From Symbiodinium sp. CCMP2592 (Eukaryota; Sar; Dinophyceae; Suessiales; Symbiodiniaceae): 64,000 nt of DNA. The notes below the pieces were generated by a model, which had not been told where the DNA came from, searched no databases, and saw only the letters and a program-made list of their open reading frames with translations. The DNA lies in NCBI GenBank assembly GCA_905221615.1, contig CAJNDT010000323.1, forward strand, positions 178,777-242,776. Reading direction: 5' to 3'. Of the stretch, positions 1-8,513 are shown one piece after another (the stretch's first letter is position 1; each line of letters opens with the position of its first letter). Position numbers and translations under genes: made by a program.

Positions 1-1
1 C

Positions 2-112
2 CATCATAGGCTAACCTCTGAGGTACAGCAGTACGATAGCTTGGTTGACGACCTGCAGGATCGGAATGCGGAGCTTTTAGCTGAGGTCGACTCACTCAGG
101 ACTGTCTTGTAG
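2..112 (+). pseudogene. N-terminal coiled-coil tail of copia Gag, cut by a stop codon
   Basis: The frame of the downstream Gag is open from the window edge and encodes an acidic heptad-like stretch (QQYDSLVDDLQDRNAELLA). It ends at an in-frame TAG at 110-112. The second Gag copy in this window (61970 onward) has a comparable coiled coil (AEMSAQNDRLQDELAAAERA) before its conserved domain. I therefore infer that this was originally the same protein as the Gag that follows, and that the TAG is a disabling mutation. The true start lies outside the window. Confidence 0.6.
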
Positions 113-2434
113 ACAGCGGAGAGTAGCCCACCGCAAGGTGGTGCCGTGCCGGTGAAAGTTGATCCCAGTGAGAGCTCCAAGCTTCAACCAAGCCCACCGC
201 AAGGTGGTGCCGCTGCGCCGCTTGTTCAGGGTCCTAGCAGTTCATGGATTCCGACCGTTCCGAACCCCAGGGAAATTCCTGCGTCGCTTCGGACGGTTTT
301 GGGAAGGACCCAACGGTATGACATTGGTGAGCCTGATGATTCCAAGGCCCCCGGCGTAGAGGTATCTACTGCTGAACAGAGTGATAACAAAGAACCGGCA
401 AACACCACTGAAAACAAAGAGCCTAGCGTCATTCTTGCTGAAGCACTCAAGTCAGTTATCCAGAAGCCTGATGATGACAAACCCAAGGCTAAGGAAGCTG
501 AGACTGTGAAGCTACCCGACTTCCCCAACCCGGAGACTTACAGGAGTTGGAAGATCACGGTTAGGGAGGCAGTTCGGGCGGCATCTGACAAACCCGATGA
601 GGCATTCAAATGGGTTCAAGAGGTTTACTCGAGGGACGCCGATTCGGAGAAGTTGAGGGACACGGGTAAATTCCTCACTTTGGACACAAAGATCCTTTCG
701 GCACTCTCGAGGGTCGCAAAGGGGGATCTTGGACGACAGATCATTAACTACAAAGAGTCTGAGGCAGCTGCAGGTAGGGCCGTTCGTGGTAGGCAAGTTC
801 TACTGATGTTCGATCACTACTTTAAGACCAATGAAGAAGCAGGTTCCCTCTACTCTGTGGAAGATCTTCTCAAGGTCCAGTTGAGCGGTGACGACCTTAG
901 CACGTTCATTCACAACTGGGAGTCGGTCATCGCGGGGTTGAATCATCAACCCGAGGAGACTACATTGAGAGATATTCTACTTCGGCAGCTTCGCAATTCT
1001 AGCAAGCTCAAGTTTGATCTGGAAGTCTACGACAGGGCTAAGGAAGGAACAGAACAGCGCACTTATGACTACTTGGTCAAATGCGTTAAGGAGCTGTTGG
1101 CTAGAGATAGGACTCGCAAGAACCGGACAGCCATTGCCAAAGCTCACGGCGCTAGGTTTGGTGCCCCTGCTCCTTCCGACACCCCGAACACCCCTCGCGG
1201 CAGAAGCCAGGACAAACCCTGCTACGCTTTCCAGCGTGGGAAGTGCCCACGAGGTGACAAGTGCCCATACAAGCACGTGAAGCCTACTCCAGAACAGACC
1301 AGGGGCAGAACACCTCCTCGAACCCCTTCGAGAAAAGGCGGAGGTAAAGGCGGCAAAGGCGGGGATAAGAAAGACACCTCTAAGATCCCATGCATTTTCT
1401 ATCCCAAGGGCACCTGTAAGAACGGGAAAAACTGCCCTTTCCTTCACAAGGATGCGAGCCCCTCTGTCCCGGCCAAAGGCGATAAACCGGACAAGAAGCG
1501 ATCGCCCTCCGGCAAGCGCAGGCGACCTAGCAAGAAGAGGACCAAAAGCGAGGAGAAGACAGCGGCGTGTTGCCTTCCCCTTGCAGCCACCCTCACGGGT
1601 GAGCCCTCGCTCAGTGCTGGGAAGTCCTACGCAGTAGCAGCCCGCAAGGGCCATGCCGTGAAAACAAAGGCCAAAAAGGTTCAGTTCTTGAGGCCAGAGA
1701 TCATCGACATTCCGCTTGAGGGTGAAGGTTGGAAGTTCGTCACAGAGAAGCGCAAGTACGATTTCAGGTACAAGACGACGGACAAATGCCCACCATCTGA
1801 CCCGGAGGACACCGAAGAAGCCTTGCAGAACGCCCGTCACTTGGAATCCGCAGTGAACGGTATGAGGCTTAAGGTTCGGGTCAAGTGCAGCTACAGGTGT
1901 CGGGGTAGAGAAGGATTCTGTAAGCACTGCAAAGAAGCAATCCCCCTGCCCCAACTTGCTGCAGCAGCGGTGACAGGTGAGAACCTCGAAATCATCGCAG
2001 GCACCGGTAGCGAAGAAGACTTGATTAGTCACTCTGATTTGGAGGCCCATTTCAAGGGCAAGGCTAAGAAGGTTGCTTCCAATCCAGTGAGTTTGATCAC
2101 TGCTAACGGACCAGTAGACGCTGAGACGAAGCACGAGGTCTACATTGAGTCATTGAGGAACCCATTGCAATTCGTTGAGCTCCCCAACACACCTGCAGTT
2201 TGCTCTGTAGGAAAGAAGTGCATGGAACAGGGGTTCTCTTTCCACTGGCCTACGGGTGAGGCGCCATATTTCATTTGCCCAGACGGTCAGAAGATGAGTT
2301 GCCAACTCCGAGGCAATGTCCCCGTATTTGGCGACCGAGGACCATTGATGGCATGCTTAGCGGCAAAGTCCTCAGAATCTGATGGCAGCAAGGTTGCACC
2401 GACCTCTGTCAAGTCCGATTCGGGTTTTCGGTAA
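113..2434 (+). CDS. Ty1/copia-type Gag-protease polyprotein with two CCCH zinc fingers
   Basis: Gag packages retroelement RNA and the protease matures the polyprotein. The frame is open from 113 and ends at TAA 2432-2434; no clear ATG marks a start. A conserved Gag domain runs from about 490 to 1150 (FPNPETYRSWK to AKAHGARFGAP) and is repeated with many substitutions at 63110-63760. Two C-x7-C-x5-C-x3-H fingers follow (CYAFQRGKCPRGDKCPYKH and CIFYPKGTCKNGKNCPFLH), separated by a basic G/K linker. Near 1985-2030 is a retropepsin-like segment (IIAGTGSEEDLIS), where the expected Asp of the D-T-G triad reads Gly (GGC at 2000-2002). The protease is therefore probably inactive. Micro-hairpins interrupt the coding sequence at 128, 194, 1588 and 1640. 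The Gag assignment is firm; the protease assignment is by position and motif. Confidence 0.88.
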   Translation, partial: TAESSPPQGGAVPVKVDPSESSKLQPSPPQGGAAAPLVQGPSSSWIPTVPNPREIPASLRTVLGRTQRYDIGEPDDSKAPGVEVSTAEQSDNKEPANTTENKEPSVILAEALKSVIQKPDDDKPKAKEAETVKLPDFPNPETYRSWKITVREAVRAASDKPDEAFKWVQEVYSRDADSEKLRDTGKFLTLDTKILSALSRVAKGDLGRQIINYKESEAAAGRAVRGRQVLLMFDHYFKTNEEAGSLYSVEDLLKVQLSGDDLSTFIHNWESVIAGLNHQPEETTLRDILLRQLRNSSKLKFDLEVYDRAKEGTEQRTYDYLVKCVKELLARDRTRKNRTAIAKAHGARFGAPAPSDTPNTPRGRSQDKPCYAFQRGKCPRGDKCPYKHVKPTPEQTRGRTPPRTPSRKGGGKGGKGGDKKDTSKIPCIFYPKGTCKNGKNCPFLHKDASPSVPAKGDKPDKKRSPSGKRRRPSKKRTKSEEKTAACCLPLAATLTGEPSLSAGKSYAVAARKGHAVKTKAKKVQFLRPEIIDIPLEGEGWKFVTEKRKYDFRYKTTDKCPPSDPEDTEEALQNARHLESAVNGMRLKVRVKCSYRCRGREGFCKHCKEAIPLPQLAAAAVTGENLEIIAGTGSEEDLISHSDLEAHFKGKAKKVASNPVSLITANGPVDAETKHEVYIESLRNPLQFVELPNTPAVCSVGKKCMEQGFSFHWPTGEAPYFICPDGQKMSCQLRGNVPVFGDRGPLMACLAAKSSESDGSKVAPTSVKSDSGFR
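128..141 (+). repeat. GCAA-loop micro-hairpin 1
   Basis: CCACC-GCAA-GGTGG, preceded by AGC and followed by TGCC. It lies inside the Gag frame, where the region reads SPPQGGA. It belongs to the set described in the findings. Confidence 0.75.
194..207 (+). repeat. GCAA-loop micro-hairpin 2
   Basis: CCACC-GCAA-GGTGG in the same AGC/TGCC context, identical to the hairpin at 128. It again encodes SPPQGGA, so the pair could be a local duplication. Confidence 0.75.
1588..1601 (+). repeat. Micro-hairpin 3, variant TCAC loop
   Basis: CACCC-TCAC-GGGTG, preceded by AGC and followed by AGCC. Stem and flanks match the hairpin at 5390 but the loop differs. Confidence 0.6.
1640..1651 (+). repeat. GCAA-loop micro-hairpin 4
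   Basis: GCCC-GCAA-GGGC, a four-base-pair stem followed by CATGCCG, inside the Gag frame (ARKGHA). Confidence 0.6.
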
Positions 2435-2439
2435 ACAGC

Positions 2440-2453
2440 TGCCCGCAAGGGCA
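2440..2453 (+). repeat. GCAA-loop micro-hairpin 5
   Basis: TGCCC-GCAA-GGGCA, preceded by AGC and followed by TGCC. It sits a few bases after the Gag stop codon, outside the Gag coding frame, so the structure is not limited to coding sequence. Confidence 0.7.
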
Positions 2454-2529
2454 TGCCGCACCAGCTAGAGGAGAGCACGAACATGAACCTGAAGGTCCAG
2501 CTGGCGCGGCGGAAGATCCCATCGAAAGG

Positions 2530-3541
2530 ATGGCGAATTGTATTCCTCCCATTCCCGGGGTGGAAACAAGGCAACTGCTAAAGGCAGGTTGGACGGTCAT
2601 CAACGGCAGCCCCGCTGCCAAGGTGGCTCATTTCCCAAAGACGTTTCGAACACCGGCTCCTAAGTTCCCGAGGTATAGAATCCGGACTACTTGGGGACTC
2701 AAGGATGACGTGTGGTCTTTGTTGGAGGATTCGGTCAACATTGATGAATTGGACGGGATCTATGGGGAAGTACCTGAAGGGACTATTGCAACGATCACAT
2801 TGTTTGCTTTGCCTGAATGGGAAGTTGAGGCGCAAGCCGACAGCGATGTCGAGCCATACACTACGCCAAAGAAGGATGAAGCTTCCTTGAGGGCCGAGGC
2901 TGTGTCTTTGGAACATCGACTTACCCATAGGCCAAAGAATCCGTTCTGCCCGATTTGTCAAAGGGCCAAGATGTATGCGCCACAGGCGCGGAAATCTGGT
3001 GGATCCTCTACAATCTACAGTAAATCGTTCGGTGACCACATCACGGTAGATCACATCGTGACTGCTGATGCCAAGGATTACGGGTTCCAAGAAGAAACCG
3101 TGGCTCATGTTGTGAAGGACGTGTACTCTAAGTTCAGATATGTGTATCCTTCCAAGACAAAGTCTGGTGAGCAGTGCTACGAAGACATGTTGCACTTCCT
3201 TGGTACAGATGATGAGGTAAAGGTTATATATTCCGACAATGCGTTGGAGTTTGACTTTGCGGCCAGGCAGCTTCGCGCTCGTCACAACACTTCTAGGGAG
3301 TATGTGAACGAAAACAAGGCCGTAATCGAACGAGAAATCAGAACCATTTTGGAAGGCACACGGGCCAATCTAGTGCAATCAGGACTCCCAGATCGCTACT
3401 GGCCTCTTGCATCGCAACATCATGCTCTGTGTCTTAACATCACTGCGAGGATTGACAATGGCCAGATTCCGTGCGAAATCAGGTATGGTGAGAAGTTCAA
3501 CGGCATGCGCATTCCCTTTGGAGCGAAAATCCTTTACTGGG
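2530..3541 (+). pseudogene. Copia integrase domain, 3' end frameshifted
   Basis: This frame encodes the integrase that inserts the cDNA copy. A zinc-binding HHCC-type segment (HRLTHRPKNPFCPICQRAKM) is followed by a DDE core: first Asp in DHITVDHIV, second in VIYSDNALEF, and Glu in ENKAVIEREIR. The downstream signature LPDRYWPLASQH is typical of copia integrases. The frame differs from Gag and lies 95 bases after the Gag stop. Although it stays open to 4032, the recognisable protein leaves it near 3541. From there homology continues in the frame beginning at 3543 (KFSGTGIEGIFLGYHIQPG). A small indel therefore separates integrase from RT. Confidence 0.85.
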
Positions 3542-3542
3542 C

Positions 3543-6500
3543 CAACGCAAGCCTGAACGATCCAAGTTTTCTGGCACAGGGATTGAAGGTATATTCCTCG
3601 GGTATCACATTCAACCTGGTTTTATCTTCAAGCTTGAGTACGTTGTTGCTCCCCTACACAACATTGAAGCCGCGTTGGAGAACGAAGATCTACGTGTGTT
3701 TCGCACCAAGAGACTGGAGCTGCCCGATGGTGACTTTAAGTTTCCTTTGTTGCAAGAGCCTGCCTTGGATAAACCACCAAGCCTGGATGCACAACATCAC
3801 AATGTCCTTGATGAGCAAAACCCGCATCCTCCTCTGGAGGAAGGGGGGGGATACGATGAAGCCACAATTCAGGAACAGCTTAGTGAAGACCTGGATGAAA
3901 TGTTCCCAGAGCTATTTGGTCCTGATCGTGATAAAGATCCTCCGCCGAAGGACGCGAAAGAAGCCACCTGCAAGGGTGAGTCGAAGTCTGATTCCCGTGC
4001 AGCATTGCTTGATGATGTTCCGTACTCTGTGAAGCAGAAGCTGAAGTCAAGCGCAGCAGTAGCAGCGCACGAACCACCGTATGGTTATGTGTGGAGTGGG
4101 GAATGTTTGGTCAAAAAGAACAACAGGAACCGCCCCAACGCTATCGATCATACTGTATGGAAGTCTATGTCGAAAAGACAAAGGGCAACAGCAATCGCAG
4201 AACATGAGAAGAAGCTACATGAGGAGAACGAGGCACTGTACCGTGAAGCTGTGAAAGTGGTACCTGCAATGCCAGTCCTACATGGGTGTAGCGAGGAACA
4301 TCGGGAACGACTTAAAGGGCTATACGACAAGAAGCTTTTCCAGATCGCAGATGAGATGTCTGCTGTTGTCGCCAAGGTCCTGTCGTCTAAGGAGATCGCA
4401 TCGAACCCTAAGGCGCAGGCTGCTATGGACAAGGAATGGCAGAAACTGGTTGACAAAGGCTGCTGGGTACAAGGCAAGGTTAGGGAGTTCGAATCCGTTA
4501 CCAACGAAGCTAAGAAATCTCAGACCAAGGTACATTTTGGCAATGTTTTTGAGATTGGTACCCTACAGGGAGCCGAGCTGAAAGAAGGTGACCTTAATCG
4601 AAAGTATAAGGGACGTTCGGTGTTCCAGGGAAACAAAGTACTTGATGAAAACGCCGATCACGCGCTCTTCGCGGAGATGTCAAGCAGTCCTGCATCTATG
4701 GAAGCGGGGAAAATCCTAGACGTCTTCGGCTCCCAACCTGGTTATGTCATCCAGCAGGCCGACGCCAAGCAAGCATACACCCAAGCCCTGTTCCAAGGAG
4801 TTGCCACTTGGGTGAGATTGCCTCGCAATCGCTGGCCAAAGGAATGGCAGGGTATGAAGGATCCTGTTGTCCCACTCAAATTGGCGCTTTATGGACACCC
4901 CGATTCAGGGGGGATTTGGGAGCATCACTGCGAAACTGAACTAAAGAAAGTTGGGTTCGAGGCGGTACTGACGGACATTTGGAAGAGTGTATTCTACCAC
5001 CCGAAGAAGAAGCTGCTCTTAGTGGTTTACGTCGATGACTTTAAGCTCGCTGGACCTAAGAACTCTATCAAAGAGGGATGGGACCTTATCTCGAGTGTCA
5101 TTGACATGGATCTTCCGGAAGTCATTGGTAGATACTTTGGGTGCATGCACAAGGAAGAACACAACCTCAAGCTGCCCAAGGAAGCACATCCGTTCCATCA
5201 TGTATTTGAACCCGAAGCTTCAGCTGCAACTCCTGCTAGAAAGGAAGATTATTGGGACGTTGACCCCGAGAATCTCTTAGCAATCCGACATCACCGCTAC
5301 CCTCGCAAGAGACTTTACGTCCCCAACGAGGATGATGCTAGAATGTTCCCGGGGATTGGCCCTCGGCGTTACACGGTGGTGGCTAAAGCCACCCGCAAGG
5401 GTGAGTCGGAGGAAGTTGTTGTTGACAATTGCAACCAATCGCGCGATCGCTGCCTCCAGGATTGGTGGGACGGCGAAACCTACTTCGACCTCGCAGGCCG
5501 GGAACAGTCTGATTTCGAGCTGGCAGTTGCAGCTACCCGCAAGGGTAAGCCGGTTCGTAACAAGTCTGAGTCTGAGGCTAAGAAAGAGGCGAAGCAAAGC
5601 AAGTTCATCTCTCTTTCGCAAGATCAGAAATCGAAGCCTGGTGCAGTGACGAAACCAGTCACACGCATCACATATGACATGAAGGACTTCCTTGATTCTT
5701 GTGTTGAGCGTTATTGTGAGCTTGCCAAAGTTGAGCGCAACACCCTGAAACCAGCTGCGACTCCCTTCCATGAGCTCCGTGTGGCATTGCCAACGGCATC
5801 TGAGGGGGAAAAGGCAGGGCGGTTGCAACCGATCGCAAGTAAGGTATTGATGAAAATTTTATTTGCTGCTCGCATGGCAAGATGGGATCTATTAACGGCA
5901 ACGCAGTCTTTGGCGTCGAGGGTGACCAAGTGGAGTCCAGATTGCGACTTGGGACTTCACCGGTTGGTTTGCTATATCAACTCTTCGCTTGATGTCACAA
6001 TGAGTGGTTTCATAGGTGACAGCATCATGGATTGCAGGCTTTGGTTGTTCAGTGATTCCGACTTCGAGGGTGAGTTTGACTCAAAGTCAACAACTGGGTG
6101 TGCGATGTTTTTGGTTGGGCCAAACACGTACTTCCCACTCAATGCCTTTAGCAAAAAGCAAACTTCGATCACAATGAGCTCTACTGAGTCCGAAGTCGTA
6201 GCGGCAAACCACGGTTTACGTGCCGAAGGTCTACCGTGCCTGAGCTTGTGGTATTTCCTCTGGCGTGGAGATGCCGGCCGCAAGGCCGAGCCAAGGGCTG
6301 AGAGGGTAGGTTCAATAGTCGCACGCATTGATCCTGAACTTGACGAGATTCGTTATGGGTCCACTAGACCGGATGGGTTGTCGATTGCAGACATCAACGG
6401 CCTCTGTGTCCAACTTCCTGAAAGCTTTGAGGTTAGACATATGGAGGATAACCAGGCAACTATTACTCTTTTGTTGCTAGGGCAAGCTGGTGTTCTACGA

Positions 6501-8513
6501 CACACTGATCGGACACAGTGGGTGAGTTTCTCATGGCTAAAGCAGCAATATGAGAATGGGCATTTCAAGCTACTGAATGTTGGTACAGCCGAACAAGTGG
6601 CGGATGTATTCACGAGGCCTTTCACTGAAAAGAACAAGTGGACGCATGCCTTGAAGCTTATTGGACATACAACCAGCGCGAACATAGCCGGGTGCAAACC
6701 CGAGTCGAAGGTCGAGGTCGACAACAAGGTTTCGGTAGCAGCAGCTCCGGATGCAGCAAAGACCGTCGAGGACTTCGCTAAGCAATCGTTCGACTCTAAC
6801 GACTACAGTTTCAAGACCTTCGAGAAGCTAGCTGGGCTTATATGTACCAACCTCAGAGCATCATTGGCAAAACCGCGATCGTTTATGGCTTCTGAGACGA
6901 TATCCAAGTACTTGGTGTTCGGAGCTTGGGTCCATGGTGGATGTTTTGGTATTACCAATCGCACAAAACAATACCCATGGATTTGCAAGTATGTGAATGA
7001 ATTTATTAAGCGGTCATCTCCGGATGGGTTTACATGGACTTCGTTCGTGTTCAACTTCAATGGCAAGGCCCGTATTCACACGGATAAGTACAACCAGAAA
7101 GAATCGTACAATCTGACGTTCTCCTTCGGTAATTATACAGGGGGGACACTGTGGATTGAGGGCGCGAGTCAGTTGGGACCACCGGCAACATATACAGATG
7201 ATCATGGCAAAGACCACAAAGGCTACAACTGCAATACATACCGCAAGCCCACTCTGTTGCATCCTTCAACAAGACATGGTGTACAACCCTACACTGGCGA
7301 ACGACATTCTTTTATCGCCTACTCGTCAGGGGGGTACCAGAAGTTCAACAAAAAGCACAAGCAGTTCCTACATCAATCAAAGTTCCTCTTGCCTACGGCT
7401 CAGTTGAAGCTCCCAGCTCAGAAGGCAATGGTTTGTTTGAGGTGTGTTGGTTCCCCTCTCGATGAGGGGGGTAGGCTTAACAAACCGTGTTCTCGTTTCG
7501 AAAATGATCCGTTTGCACGCACATCGCTCGAGTGCACAAGCACACAACAAACTGCAAGCCTTGACCATGAAATCATGGCTCCCTTTATGTGCACGACTGC
7601 CATTGCAACTTCAGCTGGCTCTGACCTTCCTGACTTGCCCGAAGCGACTTCTACGATCCCCAGGATGGCAGCCATTGTTGTGAGCGACGAGTTCTGCAGG
7701 GTCAACACCTCCGAAGCAGACAGGACTGGGGTAACCAAGGCCATGAAGACCATTCTCCAATCCGCCGCCCTCAACAACGATATCATTTCGCTCGGCGCCG
7801 ATCACGAGTATCAGCTGTTGGAGTCGCCATACTCCTGCGTATCCACCCAATGCGCGGCTGGGGTGTCTTTGACCCATGCCGACGCGACGTGTGTGGCGCT
7901 GCGCCAGATGGCTGACCTCAGTGACGAGGGACTCGCCAAGTTGAAGCCAACCGCAAGGTTGAGCCCCAAGGCCAAGCGAGCCATCATTGTCGTGTCCGAC
8001 AGCTCCACCGCACTTTGCAAGAAGAACAGACGGGGAGTGTTCGTCAAGACCGACTTGGATGCGGAAGTGAACATCGCAAGCATGATGCTCGGATGGGCAC
8101 AAACTCGCTACACTATGTGTTGGGGCAAAACCTTGGCGTGGATTGTCTGGCAGGTCGAGGAACACATCAAAGAGCTTCGCGCCAACTATCCGGACCACAC
8201 CATCGACGTGATTTGCTGGTGGTGTGGGAACGAGATCTCTGGCCAGTCGGGCTGCATCCCCACACGGCTTGGACCGGGACTCGCATACAGAGATCCCAAT
8301 GTCACGACGGAGACCGTTGCTCGGAAGGTGAGGCGGGCCGCAGATGTTTTAGCCGCCCTCCTGCCCCGCACGGCAGGCGCTCCCTCTTTTGTCGAGCCTC
8401 GCACTGAGCTCTTGAGACGCACAGTTCTCTTTTCCGGCCACGCTTGCTTTGCACAGGTCAATTTGGCCACGCTGTGGCCTACTCAGCAAAGGACTGCACT
8501 GCCCTTTTCCTGA
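3543..8513 (+). CDS. Copia RT-RNase H polyprotein with long C-terminal extension (2OG-oxygenase-like and possible SGNH-like domains)
   Basis: RT is intact: the first Asp in IQQADAKQAYTQALFQG and the catalytic YVDD at 5028-5039. RNase H keeps its acidic residues (LFSDSDFEG near 6050, MSSTESEVVAA near 6175, MEDNQATI near 6445, EQVADVFTRPF near 6590). A copia protein normally ends about here, but this frame continues for some 600 residues. From 6800 to 7330 comes a 2OG-Fe(II)-dioxygenase-like pattern: HxD in ARIHTDKYN, then His and Arg nine residues apart in RHGVQPYTGERHSFIAYS. From 7650 to 8330 a further domain has IIVVSDSSTAL and DVICWWCGNEISG, loosely like SGNH hydrolase blocks. The last 30 or so codons may already belong to the next element. 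RT and RNase H are sure; the two extra domains are inference. Confidence 0.85.
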   Translation, partial: QRKPERSKFSGTGIEGIFLGYHIQPGFIFKLEYVVAPLHNIEAALENEDLRVFRTKRLELPDGDFKFPLLQEPALDKPPSLDAQHHNVLDEQNPHPPLEEGGGYDEATIQEQLSEDLDEMFPELFGPDRDKDPPPKDAKEATCKGESKSDSRAALLDDVPYSVKQKLKSSAAVAAHEPPYGYVWSGECLVKKNNRNRPNAIDHTVWKSMSKRQRATAIAEHEKKLHEENEALYREAVKVVPAMPVLHGCSEEHRERLKGLYDKKLFQIADEMSAVVAKVLSSKEIASNPKAQAAMDKEWQKLVDKGCWVQGKVREFESVTNEAKKSQTKVHFGNVFEIGTLQGAELKEGDLNRKYKGRSVFQGNKVLDENADHALFAEMSSSPASMEAGKILDVFGSQPGYVIQQADAKQAYTQALFQGVATWVRLPRNRWPKEWQGMKDPVVPLKLALYGHPDSGGIWEHHCETELKKVGFEAVLTDIWKSVFYHPKKKLLLVVYVDDFKLAGPKNSIKEGWDLISSVIDMDLPEVIGRYFGCMHKEEHNLKLPKEAHPFHHVFEPEASAATPARKEDYWDVDPENLLAIRHHRYPRKRLYVPNEDDARMFPGIGPRRYTVVAKATRKGESEEVVVDNCNQSRDRCLQDWWDGETYFDLAGREQSDFELAVAATRKGKPVRNKSESEAKKEAKQSKFISLSQDQKSKPGAVTKPVTRITYDMKDFLDSCVERYCELAKVERNTLKPAATPFHELRVALPTASEGEKAGRLQPIASKVLMKILFAARMARWDLLTATQSLASRVTKWSPDCDLGLHRLVCYINSSLDVTMSGFIGDSIMDCRLWLFSDSDFEGEFDSKSTTGCAMFLVGPNTYFPLNAFSKKQTSITMSSTESEVVAANHGLRAEGLPCLSLWYFLWRGDAGRKAEPRAERVGSIVARIDPELDEIRYGSTRPDGLSIADINGLCVQLPESFEVRHMEDNQATITLLLLGQAGVLRHTDRTQWVSFSWLKQQYENGHFKLLNVGTAEQVADVFTRPFTEKNKWTHALKLIGHTTSANIAGCKPESKVEVDNKVSVAAAPDAAKTVEDFAKQSFDSNDYSFKTFEKLAGLICTNLRASLAKPRSFMASETISKYLVFGAWVHGGCFGITNRTKQYPWICKYVNEFIKRSSPDGFTWTSFVFNFNGKARIHTDKYNQKESYNLTFSFGNYTGGTLWIEGASQLGPPATYTDDHGKDHKGYNCNTYRKPTLLHPSTRHGVQPYTGERHSFIAYSSGGYQKFNKKHKQFLHQSKFLLPTAQLKLPAQKAMVCLRCVGSPLDEGGRLNKPCSRFENDPFARTSLECTSTQQTASLDHEIMAPFMCTTAIATSAGSDLPDLPEATSTIPRMAAIVVSDEFCRVNTSEADRTGVTKAMKTILQSAALNNDIISLGADHEYQLLESPYSCVSTQCAAGVSLTHADATCVALRQMADLSDEGLAKLKPTARLSPKAKRAIIVVSDSSTALCKKNRRGVFVKTDLDAEVNIASMMLGWAQTRYTMCWGKTLAWIVWQVEEHIKELRANYPDHTIDVICWWCGNEISGQSGCIPTRLGPGLAYRDPNVTTETVARKVRRAADVLAALLPRTAGAPSFVEPRTELLRRTVLFSGHACFAQVNLATLWPTQQRTALPFS
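3965..3978 (+). repeat. GCAA-loop micro-hairpin 6
   Basis: CACCT-GCAA-GGGTG with one T-G wobble at the loop-closing pair. Preceded by AGC and followed by AGTC. Encodes ATCKGES. Confidence 0.65.
5390..5403 (+). repeat. GCAA-loop micro-hairpin 7
   Basis: CACCC-GCAA-GGGTG, preceded by AGC and followed by AGTC. Encodes ATRKGES, close to the peptide at hairpin 6. Confidence 0.75.
5534..5547 (+). repeat. GCAA-loop micro-hairpin 8
   Basis: TACCC-GCAA-GGGTA, preceded by AGC and followed by AGCC. Encodes ATRKGKP. Confidence 0.75.
6275..6288 (+). repeat. GCAA-loop micro-hairpin 9
   Basis: CGGCC-GCAA-GGCCG, preceded by TGC and followed by AGCC. Lies between RNase H motifs and encodes AGRKAEP. Confidence 0.75.
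7948..7961 (+). repeat. GCAA-loop micro-hairpin 10
   Basis: CAACC-GCAA-GGTTG, preceded by AGC and followed by AGCC. Encodes PTARLSP in the C-terminal extension. Confidence 0.75.

Noticed and set aside
977-2134. A 385-codon open frame on the minus strand
   Set aside because: It lies fully antisense to the Gag with recognisable zinc fingers and shows no protein motif of its own.
7453-7469. Hairpin CCCCTC-TCGAT-GAGGGG in the copia frame
   Set aside because: Loop size and flanks differ from the GCAA set; kept out of that family. The same applies to CCTCC-TCT-GGAGG at 3828-3840.
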